Below, one piece after another: positions 34,962-43,915 of a DNA stretch of 49,785 nucleotides. The number at the start of each line of letters is the position of its first letter. Positions within the stretch are counted from its first letter, which is position 1. The position numbers and the translations under genes are program-made. Origin of the DNA: an uncultured Muribaculaceae bacterium (GTDB taxonomy: Bacteria > Bacteroidota > Bacteroidia > Bacteroidales > Muribaculaceae); assembly GCA_944321685.1 (NCBI GenBank), contig CALUMH010000021.1, positions 1-49,785 on the forward strand, given 5' to 3'. The notes under the pieces are model-generated. The model saw only the letters and a program-made list of their open reading frames with translations. It ran no database searches and had not been told where the DNA came from.

Positions 34962-37433
34962 ATGCCACAGTATGCCGAGGTGATTTTGCCGTTGCCTATA
35001 TATAACACTTACACCTATGCCGTGCCGCCTATGCTCGAAGGGCAGGTGAAAATTGGGTGCAGAGTGCTTGTGCAATTCGGTCGCAAGAAGTATTACACGG
35101 CTATTGTGCGCATGATTCACAACACGCCGCCCGAAGGGTATGAAGTGAAGGAACTGATGTCGTTGCTCGACGATACCCCGTTGTTGCGCCATCCGCAATT
35201 GAAACTGTGGGAATGGATTTCGGAATATTATTTGTGCCCTGTGGGTGATGTTTACAAGGCTGCTGTTCCATCAGGATTGAAAATAGAGAGCGAGACGTGG
35301 GTGAGCGTGAACCCCGATTTCGAGGAGACCGATGAATGTGAGTTAAAGGAACGCGAAAGGGTGATTTTCGACCTGGTTTCGTGCCGTGACCGTGTGCAGC
35401 TTGGTGAGATTACACGTTCCACAGGCTTTCGTAATGTGGAAGCAACCGTGAGCCGTATGCTTGAAAAGGAAGCCATATTCGTGTCGGAAAAGGTGGTTGA
35501 TACTTATCGCCCGAAAACCGAGACGTTTGTCACCTTGCCCATCGAACACGGCGACAGCGAAGGGCTTCACCGCCTCTTTGACATGGTGGGGCGGTCGAAG
35601 AAGCAGGAACAACTGTTACTTGCATTCATCGACCTTTCGCACTGGTTGCAGAAGCGCGACCGCCTTGCCGAGGTCAAGAAACAGGTACTGCTTGAACGTG
35701 CCGACGTCACCCGGCCGGTGCTTGCTGCCGCGGTGAAGAAAGGTTTGTTGAAACTATATAAGAAAGAGATAAACCGTTATGCCTTTTCGGCCGAGGTTAA
35801 GGCCGACTTGCCTGTGCTTACCGATGAGCAGCGCAGGGCCTTGGGTGAGATACTCGACAAGTTTCGTACTCAATCGACGGTGTTACTGCATGGGGTTACG
35901 TCAAGCGGCAAGACATCGGTGTATATGCACCTTATCGACCGAATGTTGCAATTGCGTCGGCAGGTGCTGTACCTCGTCCCCGAGATAGCACTCACCACAC
36001 AGCTCACGCAGAGGCTGCACCGTGTGTTTGGCGACCGGCTTATCATTTATCATTCCAAATTTTCGGACAATGAGCGTGTAGATGCTTGGAAGAAGCTGTT
36101 GCACAGCAGTGAGCCGTGCATTGTCATCGGGGTGCGTTCGTCGGTTTTTCTGCCATTCTCCAACCTGGGGCTTGTGATTATCGACGAGGAGCATGACACC
36201 AGTTACAAGCAGCAAGAACCGGCTCCACGCTACAACGGCCGCAATGTGGCGATGATGCTGGCGATGATGCACGGAGCCAAGAGCCTGCTCGGCTCGGCAA
36301 CGCCTGCCTTGGAAACGTATTACAAGGCCGTGACAGGTAAGTTCGGGCTTGTGGAGATGCCTGTGCGGTATGAGGGCATAGAAATGCCCGTTGTGGAGGT
36401 GATTAACATGAAAGATGCACGGCGCAAGCACGAGGTGAATGGATTTTTCTCCAACGCCTTGCTCACCGTTTGCCGCGAATCGTTGAAAGCGGGCGAGCAG
36501 GTGATATTGTTCCAGAACCGCCGCGGGTATGCTCCCATGGTCACTTGCAAGCAATGTGGCTGGGTGCCAAAGTGCGAGAATTGCGATGTTTCGCTCACCT
36601 ACCACAAGCACACAGGCAGCCTTAGTTGCCACTATTGCGGCTACTCGATGTCGCTCCCGGCCGTGTGCCCGGTTTGCGGCCAACCCACCATCGAAATTGT
36701 GGGTTTTGGCACCGAGCGCGTGGAGGACAATATTGCCGAACTGTTCCCCGATAGCCGCATTGCACGCATGGATCTCGATACCACGCGCAATAAGAATAGT
36801 TATGAGAAAATAATCGAGGATTTTTCCGAGCGGAAGTCAGACATACTTGTAGGCACGCAGATGGTGTCGAAAGGGCTTGACTTTGCCGGGGTTAGCACGG
36901 TGGGCATACTGAATGCCGATACCATGATAAATTTTCCCGACTTCCTTGCACACGAGCGGGCGTTTAACATGATGGAGCAGGTGGCAGGCCGTGCAGGCCG
37001 CTCGGGCAAGCAGGGCCGTGTGCTTATACAGACTTACGACCCTGAAAATCCTGTCATACGCTTTGTTACCAATCATGATTACGGTGGCTTTTATGCCGAC
37101 GAGATTGCCGAACGGGAGCGATATGGCTATCCGCCGTTTACCAAAATCATAAATGTGTATCTCAAGCACCGCGAAGATGCGGTGGTGGGTGAGATGGCTG
37201 TGCGCATGAGCAATATGATGCGGCAAGTGTTCAAGCAACGGGTGCTTGGCCCCGAGGCTCCGGCCGTGCGGCGCATTCAGAACCTGTATATACGTCAAAT
37301 AGTGCTGAAAATGGAAAACACGGCATCAATGAGCAAAGTGAAACAAATCTTGCGCCTGATATATGAAAATATGCTCAAGGTTGACAGCCGCATGAAATCG
37401 ACCTTCCTCTACTTCGACGTTGACCCGGTGTAA
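34962..37433 (+). CDS. priA: Primosomal protein N' (replication restart helicase PriA)
   Basis: An 823-residue helicase. It has an N-terminal DNA 3'-end-binding domain (starts MPQYAEVILPLP), Walker A GVTSSGKTS (about 311-319), DEEH box VIIDEEHD (about 404-411), and a zinc domain with CKQCGWVPKCENC ... CHYCGY ... CPVCGQ (about 528-567). Helicase motifs V and VI follow (GTQMVSKGLDF, EQVAGRAGRSG). It reloads the replisome at stalled forks. Confidence 0.96.
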   Translation: MPQYAEVILPLPIYNTYTYAVPPMLEGQVKIGCRVLVQFGRKKYYTAIVRMIHNTPPEGYEVKELMSLLDDTPLLRHPQLKLWEWISEYYLCPVGDVYKAAVPSGLKIESETWVSVNPDFEETDECELKERERVIFDLVSCRDRVQLGEITRSTGFRNVEATVSRMLEKEAIFVSEKVVDTYRPKTETFVTLPIEHGDSEGLHRLFDMVGRSKKQEQLLLAFIDLSHWLQKRDRLAEVKKQVLLERADVTRPVLAAAVKKGLLKLYKKEINRYAFSAEVKADLPVLTDEQRRALGEILDKFRTQSTVLLHGVTSSGKTSVYMHLIDRMLQLRRQVLYLVPEIALTTQLTQRLHRVFGDRLIIYHSKFSDNERVDAWKKLLHSSEPCIVIGVRSSVFLPFSNLGLVIIDEEHDTSYKQQEPAPRYNGRNVAMMLAMMHGAKSLLGSATPALETYYKAVTGKFGLVEMPVRYEGIEMPVVEVINMKDARRKHEVNGFFSNALLTVCRESLKAGEQVILFQNRRGYAPMVTCKQCGWVPKCENCDVSLTYHKHTGSLSCHYCGYSMSLPAVCPVCGQPTIEIVGFGTERVEDNIAELFPDSRIARMDLDTTRNKNSYEKIIEDFSERKSDILVGTQMVSKGLDFAGVSTVGILNADTMINFPDFLAHERAFNMMEQVAGRAGRSGKQGRVLIQTYDPENPVIRFVTNHDYGGFYADEIAERERYGYPPFTKIINVYLKHREDAVVGEMAVRMSNMMRQVFKQRVLGPEAPAVRRIQNLYIRQIVLKMENTASMSKVKQILRLIYENMLKVDSRMKSTFLYFDVDPV

Positions 37434-37504
37434 TTCGGTGACTGTAGTGAATATTGGTGCCGGGCTTATATTGTGACGGCTCCGAAAATTATTTATGGCT
37501 GTTG

Positions 37505-37535
37505 TTGGTTTTACAGATGTTTTGTTGTAAATTTG
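37505..37535 (+). promoter_or_regulatory. Promoter of the TonB-C protein gene
   Basis: TTG (37505-37507), 20 bp, TAAATTTG (37528-37535): a full consensus match. The leader to the ATG at 37616 is about 75 nt. Confidence 0.6.
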
Positions 37536-37615
37536 TTGAAACCGCTTATACTTAACAGGTAAGTTTATTATTGGGGATACTTAACATAAACTATATATAA
37601 AATATTCAAGTAGGT

Positions 37616-38023
37616 ATGAGAAGGATAATAATTTTTTTTGTGGTTGCCGTCATTGGATGGGCCGGCGGGCATTGTTTCGCCCAAGATAGTGAAGAAGATA
37701 AGGTTTACATGGCTGTGAGCACCATGCCATCGTTCCCCGGAGGTGATGGTGAATTGATGAAGTGGATTGACAGCCATATTGTGTATCCCGAGTCGGCAGT
37801 GAAAGAGGGGATAACCGAGGGGTTGGTAATTGTGAAATTCGTGGTCACAAAAACCGGCAAAATTGGAGAGGTGAAAATTGTCAAGGGTCATTTCCCCGAC
37901 TTTGATGCCGAGGCCGTGAGGGTGGTGAAATCGTTGCCCGATTTCAATCCCGGCAAGAAAGACGGTTGGAACCCGGTGAATGTGTGGTACACGTTGCCCA
38001 TCAATTTCAAGGCTCCGAGATAG
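37616..38023 (+). CDS. Small periplasmic TonB C-terminal-domain protein
   Basis: 135 residues: a signal peptide or anchor (MRRIIIFFVVAVIGWAGGHCFA), then a single TonB-C domain (about 38-133) with FPGGDGELMKWIDSHIVYPESA, GLVIVKFVVTKTGKIGEVKIVKG and LPDFNPGKKDGWNPVNVWYTLPI. There is no proline-rich spanning region, so it is too short to act as a classical TonB. Such short proteins are common in Bacteroidales, with no known role. Confidence 0.8.
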   Translation: MRRIIIFFVVAVIGWAGGHCFAQDSEEDKVYMAVSTMPSFPGGDGELMKWIDSHIVYPESAVKEGITEGLVIVKFVVTKTGKIGEVKIVKGHFPDFDAEAVRVVKSLPDFNPGKKDGWNPVNVWYTLPINFKAPR

Positions 38024-38105
38024 CCAAGGTGGTTAATGGAATATCCGCAATTTTTCAAAATTTGCATTGCGATTTATTGTCGGTGGTGTATTATAATTTG
38101 TAGGG

Positions 38106-38123
38106 ACGATGTGCACACATCGT
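38106..38123. repeat. Small hairpin after the TonB-C gene
   Basis: ACGATGTG and CACATCGT (8 bp each) around CA, followed by TTCTG. It is a possible terminator, although the T tract is poor. A second, perfect 16-bp palindrome, ACGCAAAATTTTGCGT, lies at 38153-38168. Confidence 0.45.
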
Positions 38124-38189
38124 TTCTGTGTGTATAGTATGGTGGTTATTAGACGCAAAATTTTGCGTTTCTATGGGATGGGTTGTGTT

Positions 38190-38467
38190 GAAATGCAAAT
38201 TAAAGGGGGGCGGCAAAGTCGTCTAATCTGCGGTAACCGGCGGCGCAGCGACCGCCGATGGGTGGGTCGTAAGCCGTCGGCAAGACTATACATCAACAAA
38301 CTCGGCCTCAAAGAGGTCGAACACACAGTGACCCGTAATGCATTCGACCTCTTTGAGGCCGTTCCCTATATGATGGTTTCTTGCTCCGATGGTTCGGCTT
38401 CACCTCACACATCGGTTACCACAAATTGGACGGCTTTGCCGCACAATCTGCAATTTGAATGTGCATC
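38190..38467. repeat. Palindromic interspersed element, copy 2
   Basis: A diverged copy of the element at 14729-14961, in the same orientation. The left outer arm is 38206-38236 and the right 38416-38442. The inner arms are a perfect 19 bp, identical to copy 1 (38303-38321 and 38343-38361, 21-nt loop). CCGATG...CATCGG is also kept. Relative to copy 1 there is an insertion of about 47 bp (38237-38283) that is GC-rich and has its own inverted repeats. Outer-arm changes are all transitions. It sits in the 632-bp gap before the WYL gene. Confidence 0.85.
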
Positions 38468-38589
38468 TTCACAACCACCATGCAATTTATGGCATCCTGT
38501 AGTGAGGGGTGTATTGTGATTTTGACGGAATCGATGAAAATATTGTGTGTATGTTGGGTGATTGAGAAGTTTAATTTCAGATTTTTAGC

Positions 38590-38616
38590 AACCTATGCTA
38601 TGTTTTGGCATAGGTT
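38590..38616 (+). promoter_or_regulatory. Candidate operator of the WYL-DUF262 operon
   Basis: A perfect inverted repeat, AACCTATGC (38590-38598) and GCATAGGTT (38608-38616), with a 9-bp centre. It ends 5 bp before the -7 box and so covers the -33 region. Its placement is right for a repressor that blocks polymerase, most simply the WYL protein itself, since WYL regulators of defence loci bind inverted repeats at their own promoters. Confidence 0.6.
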
Positions 38617-38621
38617 TTTGT

Positions 38622-38629
38622 TAACTTTG
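38622..38629 (+). promoter_or_regulatory. -7 box of the WYL-DUF262 operon
   Basis: TAACTTTG, an exact TAnnTTTG match, 26 bp upstream of the WYL ATG (38656). The -33 position falls inside the inverted repeat and is weak (TATG at 38599-38602, 19-bp spacer). Confidence 0.6.
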
Positions 38630-38655
38630 CCAGTAATAAAATATTACAGACATTT

Positions 38656-39567
38656 ATGGCAAAGGATTTGTTTGACAGGTATATTTGGCTTGTGGATACT
38701 ATCTACAGGGCGGGGAAGATAACTTTCGAGGAGATTAACGATCGGTGGCTGCGGTCGCGGCTGAGCGAGGGGCAGGACTTGCCGCTGCGCACGTTCCACA
38801 ATTGGCGCACGGCCATCGAGCAGCTGTTTGACATCAACATCGAGTGCAATCGCCGCGGCGGGTATTACTACTATATAGAGAATGCCGACGACATGAAGCG
38901 TGGCGGTGTGCGCAGTTGGCTGCTCAACACGTTTGCCGTGAACAACCTTATCAACGAGAGCCACCACCTGAAGCGCAGGATACTGTTTGAGGAGATACCG
39001 TCGGGGCGGCAATACCTCACGCCCATAATCGAGGCCATGCGCGACAGCCTTGAGGTGGAATTGGTGCACCAAAGCTACTGGCGCGACAGCGAGAGCGTAT
39101 ATACGGTGCAGCCTTATTGCATAAAGGTGTTCAAGCAACGGTGGTATGTGACCGGGTATTGCCGCGAGCGCGATGCGTTGCGCACGTTTTCGCTCGACCG
39201 CATACACCGCCTCACTACGCTTGCCACGAAGTTTACTTATCCGCGCGGTTTCGACCCCGACACTTATTTTGCGTCGAGTTTCGGGATAATCGCCGGCGAC
39301 GAGTGCGAGGTAGAGACTATAAGGCTGCGGGTGTATGGGATGCACAGGCAATACATAAGGGCGCTGCCGCTGCACCACACGCAGCGCGAAGTGGAAACGA
39401 GCGAGTGGGAGTCGGTATTCGAGTACCGCATGAAACCCACCTTCGACCTGAAGCAAGAACTCCTCTCCCGCGGCGACGCCGTGGAAGTCCTCTCCCCCCA
39501 GTCGCTCCGCGACGAAATGCAGGAAGAGATAATCAATATGTATAACCTGTACCGGTATGGGATATAA
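38656..39567 (+). CDS. WYL-domain transcriptional regulator
   Basis: 303 residues. The N-terminal part (about 1-80) is a winged-helix-like domain (TFEEINDRWLRSRLSEG, LRTFHNWRTAIEQLF). The WYL domain (about 120-210) contains VQPYCIKVFKQRWYVTGYC and LRTFSLDRIHRL. The C-terminal WCX extension spans about 210-300. WYL proteins sense nucleic-acid fragments or nucleotides and often repress phage-defence genes (BrxR, CapW). It is the first gene of the cassette, 64 bp before the first DUF262 gene, behind a promoter with an inverted-repeat operator. Confidence 0.85.
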   Translation: MAKDLFDRYIWLVDTIYRAGKITFEEINDRWLRSRLSEGQDLPLRTFHNWRTAIEQLFDINIECNRRGGYYYYIENADDMKRGGVRSWLLNTFAVNNLINESHHLKRRILFEEIPSGRQYLTPIIEAMRDSLEVELVHQSYWRDSESVYTVQPYCIKVFKQRWYVTGYCRERDALRTFSLDRIHRLTTLATKFTYPRGFDPDTYFASSFGIIAGDECEVETIRLRVYGMHRQYIRALPLHHTQREVETSEWESVFEYRMKPTFDLKQELLSRGDAVEVLSPQSLRDEMQEEIINMYNLYRYGI

Positions 39568-39631
39568 TGCAAAAAAGCTTGGGATTTACGATTACAATTG
39601 ATATATTTACCACATCTTTAAAAATATACCG

Positions 39632-41377
39632 ATGGATAACGAAATACAATTGAAAAGCATATCGCAACTGTCGGGTATGAAGTTTGTCATTCCCGATTAC
39701 CAGCGAGGTTACCGCTGGGATAAAACCCAGGTAGAACAGTTGCTTGACGACATACGGGAATTTTCTTCGCCACGCAATAAAAAGGACACAGGTGAATTTT
39801 ATTGCCTGCAGCCGGTGGTAGTGCGTCGCAGGCCGTCGGGCGAATATGAGCTAATCGACGGGCAGCAACGGCTGACCACGATTTTTATAATATTGAAGTC
39901 GCTTGCCGGTGCAATAGGATTGCTTTATCCGAAGTTCAAGCTGTATGAATTGGATTACGAGACACGCCCGGAATCGAAAACATTTCTTGAAAACATGAAC
40001 AAGGATATTGCCGACAGCAATATCGACTTTTATTTTATGCGGCAAGCATACGATATAGTAAAGGAGTGGCAAGATGGAGGGCGTATCGACGTGGGAAGTT
40101 TCTTGTCGGCATTGCTGAGCTCTGTAATCGTGGACGGAGGCAATGGCGTAGAAGAAGACATTGCCAACAACGTGCGTGTGATATGGTATGAGACGGGCGA
40201 CAGCGATGCCGAACCCATAGAATTGTTTACTCGCTTGAACATAGGCAAAATTCCTCTTACAAATTCCGAACTGATAAAGGCTTTGCTGCTCAGCCGCAGG
40301 AATTTTAGTGAGCAGAATGCCGACTTGCTGCGGTTGCGGATAGCCACTGAATGGAATATGATGGAACAACGGCTGCAGGACGATGCATTTTGGTATTTCT
40401 TGTTCCGTTCTTCCAATAAGCAGATTTACGACAACCGCATTGAATATATACTCGACTTGATGCAACGGCGCGGTCGCGACAGCGAGTTTTACCACACGTT
40501 TAACGGTTTCAAAAGCGAATTTGACAAAACAGGCGGAGAAGCCGAGGCCGTGTGGAAACAGGTGAAAGACTACTTCATGACACTCGAAGAATGGTATGAA
40601 GACAGGGAACTGTATCACTACATAGGTTTTCTTATAGAGTATGACGAGGATATTAACGACTTGTGTGCTAAAAGCAAGCGATATAACAAAGATGACTTTC
40701 GCAAGTATATCGATGGCCGCATAAGGAATAGAGTGAAGGATTGCGACCTCGACGATCTCTCATTTAACGACAAAGCCAAGGCTCGCAAGGTATTGTTGCT
40801 GTTTAATATCTTGACCATTGTGGAGACAAGCAAGTCGGAAATGCGTTTCCCGTTTAACAGGTACAAAACTGATAATTGGGACATTGAACATATATGCTCG
40901 CAAACCGACAAGATGTTGCGTTCGAATAATGAAAGGCGGCGTTGGGCTAAAGACTTGTTGCGCTTTTTCGGCAGCGATACAATAAAAGAATGGACTGATG
41001 TGGTGGAAAAATTAAAGAAGATGTCACAGCCCGACAGCGACATTAATGATGAAGAATTTGCAAAATTGCAGGAAGAGGTAATACGCAAGTATGGAAATTC
41101 TGATATAGAAGACCGTGACGACATTTCAAATCTTGCTCTACTCGATGCTGAGACCAATCGCAGTTACGGGAATGCGATATTTCCAGTCAAGCGGATGTAT
41201 ATCATTGACAATGATCGTTGTGGAAAATTCGTTCCAATAGCTACGAAAAATGTATTTCTGAAATATTACAGCATCAATATCGATGACATGATGCATTGGA
41301 AACAGTCGGATGCCGTTGCCTACCGTGAAGCAATGAAAGAAAAGTTGGGAAAATATTTGAATGTGAAGAAAAGATGA
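39632..41377 (+). CDS. GmrSD-like protein: DUF262 NTPase plus DUF1524/HNH nuclease
   Basis: 581 residues. The DUF262 domain (about 5-230) shows IPDYQRGYRWD (20-30), IDGQQRLTT (75-83) and FTRLNIGKIPLTNSELIKALL (199-219), the NTP-binding/ParB-like set of GmrS. After a helical middle, the C-terminal DUF1524 domain (about 400-570) has WDIEH (416-420, catalytic His420) and a second block (498-521) with N500, N509, N514 and K520. Both halves look intact, as in the single-chain enzymes of modified-DNA (type IV) restriction (GmrSD, BrxU) and SspE. The target modification is unknown. The stop overlaps the next start by ATGA. Confidence 0.88.
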   Translation: MDNEIQLKSISQLSGMKFVIPDYQRGYRWDKTQVEQLLDDIREFSSPRNKKDTGEFYCLQPVVVRRRPSGEYELIDGQQRLTTIFIILKSLAGAIGLLYPKFKLYELDYETRPESKTFLENMNKDIADSNIDFYFMRQAYDIVKEWQDGGRIDVGSFLSALLSSVIVDGGNGVEEDIANNVRVIWYETGDSDAEPIELFTRLNIGKIPLTNSELIKALLLSRRNFSEQNADLLRLRIATEWNMMEQRLQDDAFWYFLFRSSNKQIYDNRIEYILDLMQRRGRDSEFYHTFNGFKSEFDKTGGEAEAVWKQVKDYFMTLEEWYEDRELYHYIGFLIEYDEDINDLCAKSKRYNKDDFRKYIDGRIRNRVKDCDLDDLSFNDKAKARKVLLLFNILTIVETSKSEMRFPFNRYKTDNWDIEHICSQTDKMLRSNNERRRWAKDLLRFFGSDTIKEWTDVVEKLKKMSQPDSDINDEEFAKLQEEVIRKYGNSDIEDRDDISNLALLDAETNRSYGNAIFPVKRMYIIDNDRCGKFVPIATKNVFLKYYSINIDDMMHWKQSDAVAYREAMKEKLGKYLNVKKR

Positions 41378-43908
41378 ATGCCGAAATGATAACAAGAGAA
41401 GAAGGTGAACGATTGTCGTTCTATAAATTGTTTGCAACGCATCACTACCGTGTGGTAATTCCCATCATACAGCGGGAATATGCACAAGGACGCGCAGGCA
41501 CTCAGGTTGCCGAAGTGCGCAATAGTTTCCTTGATGCTATTTATGGTTATCTTGATGCCAGCAGGCCGTTCCGGGATCTCGATTTTATTTACGGCAATCT
41601 TTGCGACGGGGAATTTGTTCCGCTTGACGGGCAACAGCGGCTTACGACGCTTTTCCTGCTCCACTATTACTTGATGGAGGCGAGCAGTGACGAGGATTTG
41701 AAACGCGAATATCGTGATAACCTTGTGCACGACGGACGGTCGCAGTTTACCTACAAGACAAGGCAAAGCGCATCGGACTTCTGCGATGAATTGATGACAA
41801 ACGACATAGAGCTTGGGAATTTGTTGGCTGATGAGTCGGGGCGGCAATCGTTGGCATTGACCATTCGCAATCAAAGTTGGTTTTTTCGCTCATGGAATCT
41901 TGATCCCTCCATTAGCTCGATGCTCGTGATGCTCGATGCCATTCATGACAAATTCCACGGGCGAGGAGAATGGTTCGGGCGTTTGCTCGACATGGACAGA
42001 CCGGTCATTACTTTCATGTTCATGGATTTGAAGAAGTACAGGCTTACCGACGAACTGTATGTGAAAATGAACTCCCGCGGCAAGCAGCTCACTCCATTTG
42101 AGAACTTCAAGGCGCAATATGGGCAATATCTTGAAACGGTGCATATCGAAGGCCGCAATTTCAGTCTTACGTTCAACGGCCTGGAGATGCCAATGACATT
42201 AAAACAATATTTCTCGCAGAGCATAGATACTCGCTGGACCGATTTGATGTGGGCTTACCGAAATATCGACGGCGAAAAGAATTATGAACGGTTTGACGAT
42301 AAGATAGCCAATTTCATCCGCACGGTTTTCACGTTTTATTACGCCACGGCAGAATACAATAGCGAGAATTTCGAGACATTGCGTGAAGATAAATTATTGC
42401 CTACTTTTAGCCGTTACAAGGAACTTGGGGTGATTTCAAGTGAGTCGGCTTTGTTCCTCATAGATGCATTCAATGCTCTCTGTGCGATAATAGACGGGAA
42501 CACTGGAAAATTAAAAAGGCTGATGCCGGCAGACCATCCGTATGATGAAAAAAAGGCTTTTGAAAATGCCCTGCGATATAACTTTGACAATTATGGCGAG
42601 CAAATGTGCCTGTATGCATATCTGCAATATTTGATAAAATTTGGCAGCGATGCCGGGCTTGCCGACTGGATGCGTGTGATATTCAACCTCACACACCCAA
42701 ATAACACACCGACTAACACGCAAGAGGATTTTGCCAAAGGGGTCTGCTCGATTAAAGCTATGCTATCAGAGGCCGACCATATCTTGGACTATCATGCAGC
42801 CGATGGGAAAGTGGTGTATTTCCGGGCGTGGCAGGTGGAAGAAGAAAAAATTAAAGCCTGCTTGCTGCTGCGCGGAGGTGAGTGGCGCAATGCAATCACT
42901 GCAACTGAAAAGCATGGTTATTTCACGGGGCAGATAGGTTTCATACTTGCCTTTGCTGGGATTGCCGACTATTACAAGTCGCGCCGCAATTGTGCTTGGA
43001 GCGATGAGGAAGATGACGAATACTTCCGCAGGTTTACCGATTATGCGGCAAAGGCAAGTGCAGTGTTTGCAAAGAGCTATGACAATCGTGTCAACGATAA
43101 GAATTATTGCTTTGAACGTGCAGTGCTTACCAAGGGCGATTATTTGTTATGGGCTAATGGTAGTCGTTGGAACTTGCTTTCGTCGCAGATGAACAAAAAT
43201 AACTTGCTCCGTGACTATTCTTGGCGGCGGGCATTGCGCCTTGGCGACAAAGACTTTGTGGAACCGCAACGGTGCGTAAAGGCTGTACTTGATGACGAGC
43301 GTTTCAAGGCTGCTGCCCCGACAGATATGCTGGAGGCTATTTGCAGCGATGGGTCGAGTGTGATGTGGCGCGATGTATTGATACGTAATCCGCGTATGTT
43401 TGATTATTCCCGGCAAGGTTTCATCGTGTTTTATGACGAAAATTCCATAATGTTGCTCAAGGAGTCGCAAATGAACCATTACCATGTGGAATTGTTCACA
43501 TACGACTTGTGGCTCGATCGCATTGAGAAAGACCTAGATATATGCTTTGAAAAGCCCGATTACGGATATTGTTCGGTAAGGACTACCGACGAATGGCCAG
43601 GTATTCTGCTGTTTTATACTTATGGCAGGGTGGAATATGAGATATTCGTCACTTCTCGAGTTGAGAAGAAATATATTGAGGAGATTGGTAGTGACGACTA
43701 TTTCAGCTTGAAGTATTTTGTGGTGGAGTTTTGCAAGTCAAGGGGCAACAAGTGCAGGGAGGATTATTCACCCGAAGTTGCTGCTACGTTGGAGGCTGCC
43801 GGTTTTAATTGGCATGATTCTGATGGCAATAGCCGGTTTGTGAGGTCAGCGCGTACCAAGGATGATGTGCAGTCGTTGCTGCACACGCTTTCTCGCAAGC
43901 TCCCGTAA
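41374..43908 (+). CDS. Large DUF262 protein with an unassigned C-terminal region
   Basis: 844 residues. The DUF262 motifs are intact: IPIIQREYAQGR (29-40), LDGQQRLTTLFLL (84-96) and KMNSRGKQLTPFENFKA (231-247). No DUF1524/HNH signature follows. The remaining 600 residues are mixed alpha/beta, rich in aromatic and charged residues, and match no domain I know. The gene overlaps the previous one by 4 nt (ATGA), so the products are probably made in fixed ratio and may form a complex. It converges on the exonuclease gene with 7 bp between. The role is inferred: sensor, regulator or second effector of the cassette. Confidence 0.8.
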   Translation: MNAEMITREEGERLSFYKLFATHHYRVVIPIIQREYAQGRAGTQVAEVRNSFLDAIYGYLDASRPFRDLDFIYGNLCDGEFVPLDGQQRLTTLFLLHYYLMEASSDEDLKREYRDNLVHDGRSQFTYKTRQSASDFCDELMTNDIELGNLLADESGRQSLALTIRNQSWFFRSWNLDPSISSMLVMLDAIHDKFHGRGEWFGRLLDMDRPVITFMFMDLKKYRLTDELYVKMNSRGKQLTPFENFKAQYGQYLETVHIEGRNFSLTFNGLEMPMTLKQYFSQSIDTRWTDLMWAYRNIDGEKNYERFDDKIANFIRTVFTFYYATAEYNSENFETLREDKLLPTFSRYKELGVISSESALFLIDAFNALCAIIDGNTGKLKRLMPADHPYDEKKAFENALRYNFDNYGEQMCLYAYLQYLIKFGSDAGLADWMRVIFNLTHPNNTPTNTQEDFAKGVCSIKAMLSEADHILDYHAADGKVVYFRAWQVEEEKIKACLLLRGGEWRNAITATEKHGYFTGQIGFILAFAGIADYYKSRRNCAWSDEEDDEYFRRFTDYAAKASAVFAKSYDNRVNDKNYCFERAVLTKGDYLLWANGSRWNLLSSQMNKNNLLRDYSWRRALRLGDKDFVEPQRCVKAVLDDERFKAAAPTDMLEAICSDGSSVMWRDVLIRNPRMFDYSRQGFIVFYDENSIMLLKESQMNHYHVELFTYDLWLDRIEKDLDICFEKPDYGYCSVRTTDEWPGILLFYTYGRVEYEIFVTSRVEKKYIEEIGSDDYFSLKYFVVEFCKSRGNKCREDYSPEVAATLEAAGFNWHDSDGNSRFVRSARTKDDVQSLLHTLSRKLP

Positions 43909-43915
43909 CATAGGA

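Noticed and set aside
38153..38168. A perfect 16-bp palindrome as a separate regulatory site
   Set aside because: It has no promoter or gene start nearby; it may be part of the decayed flank of the element or a chance A/T palindrome.
38109..38519. A 136-codon plus-strand ORF across palindromic element copy 2
   Set aside because: It simply translates the inverted repeats; copy 1 has no equivalent ORF, and there is no promoter or ribosome-binding site.
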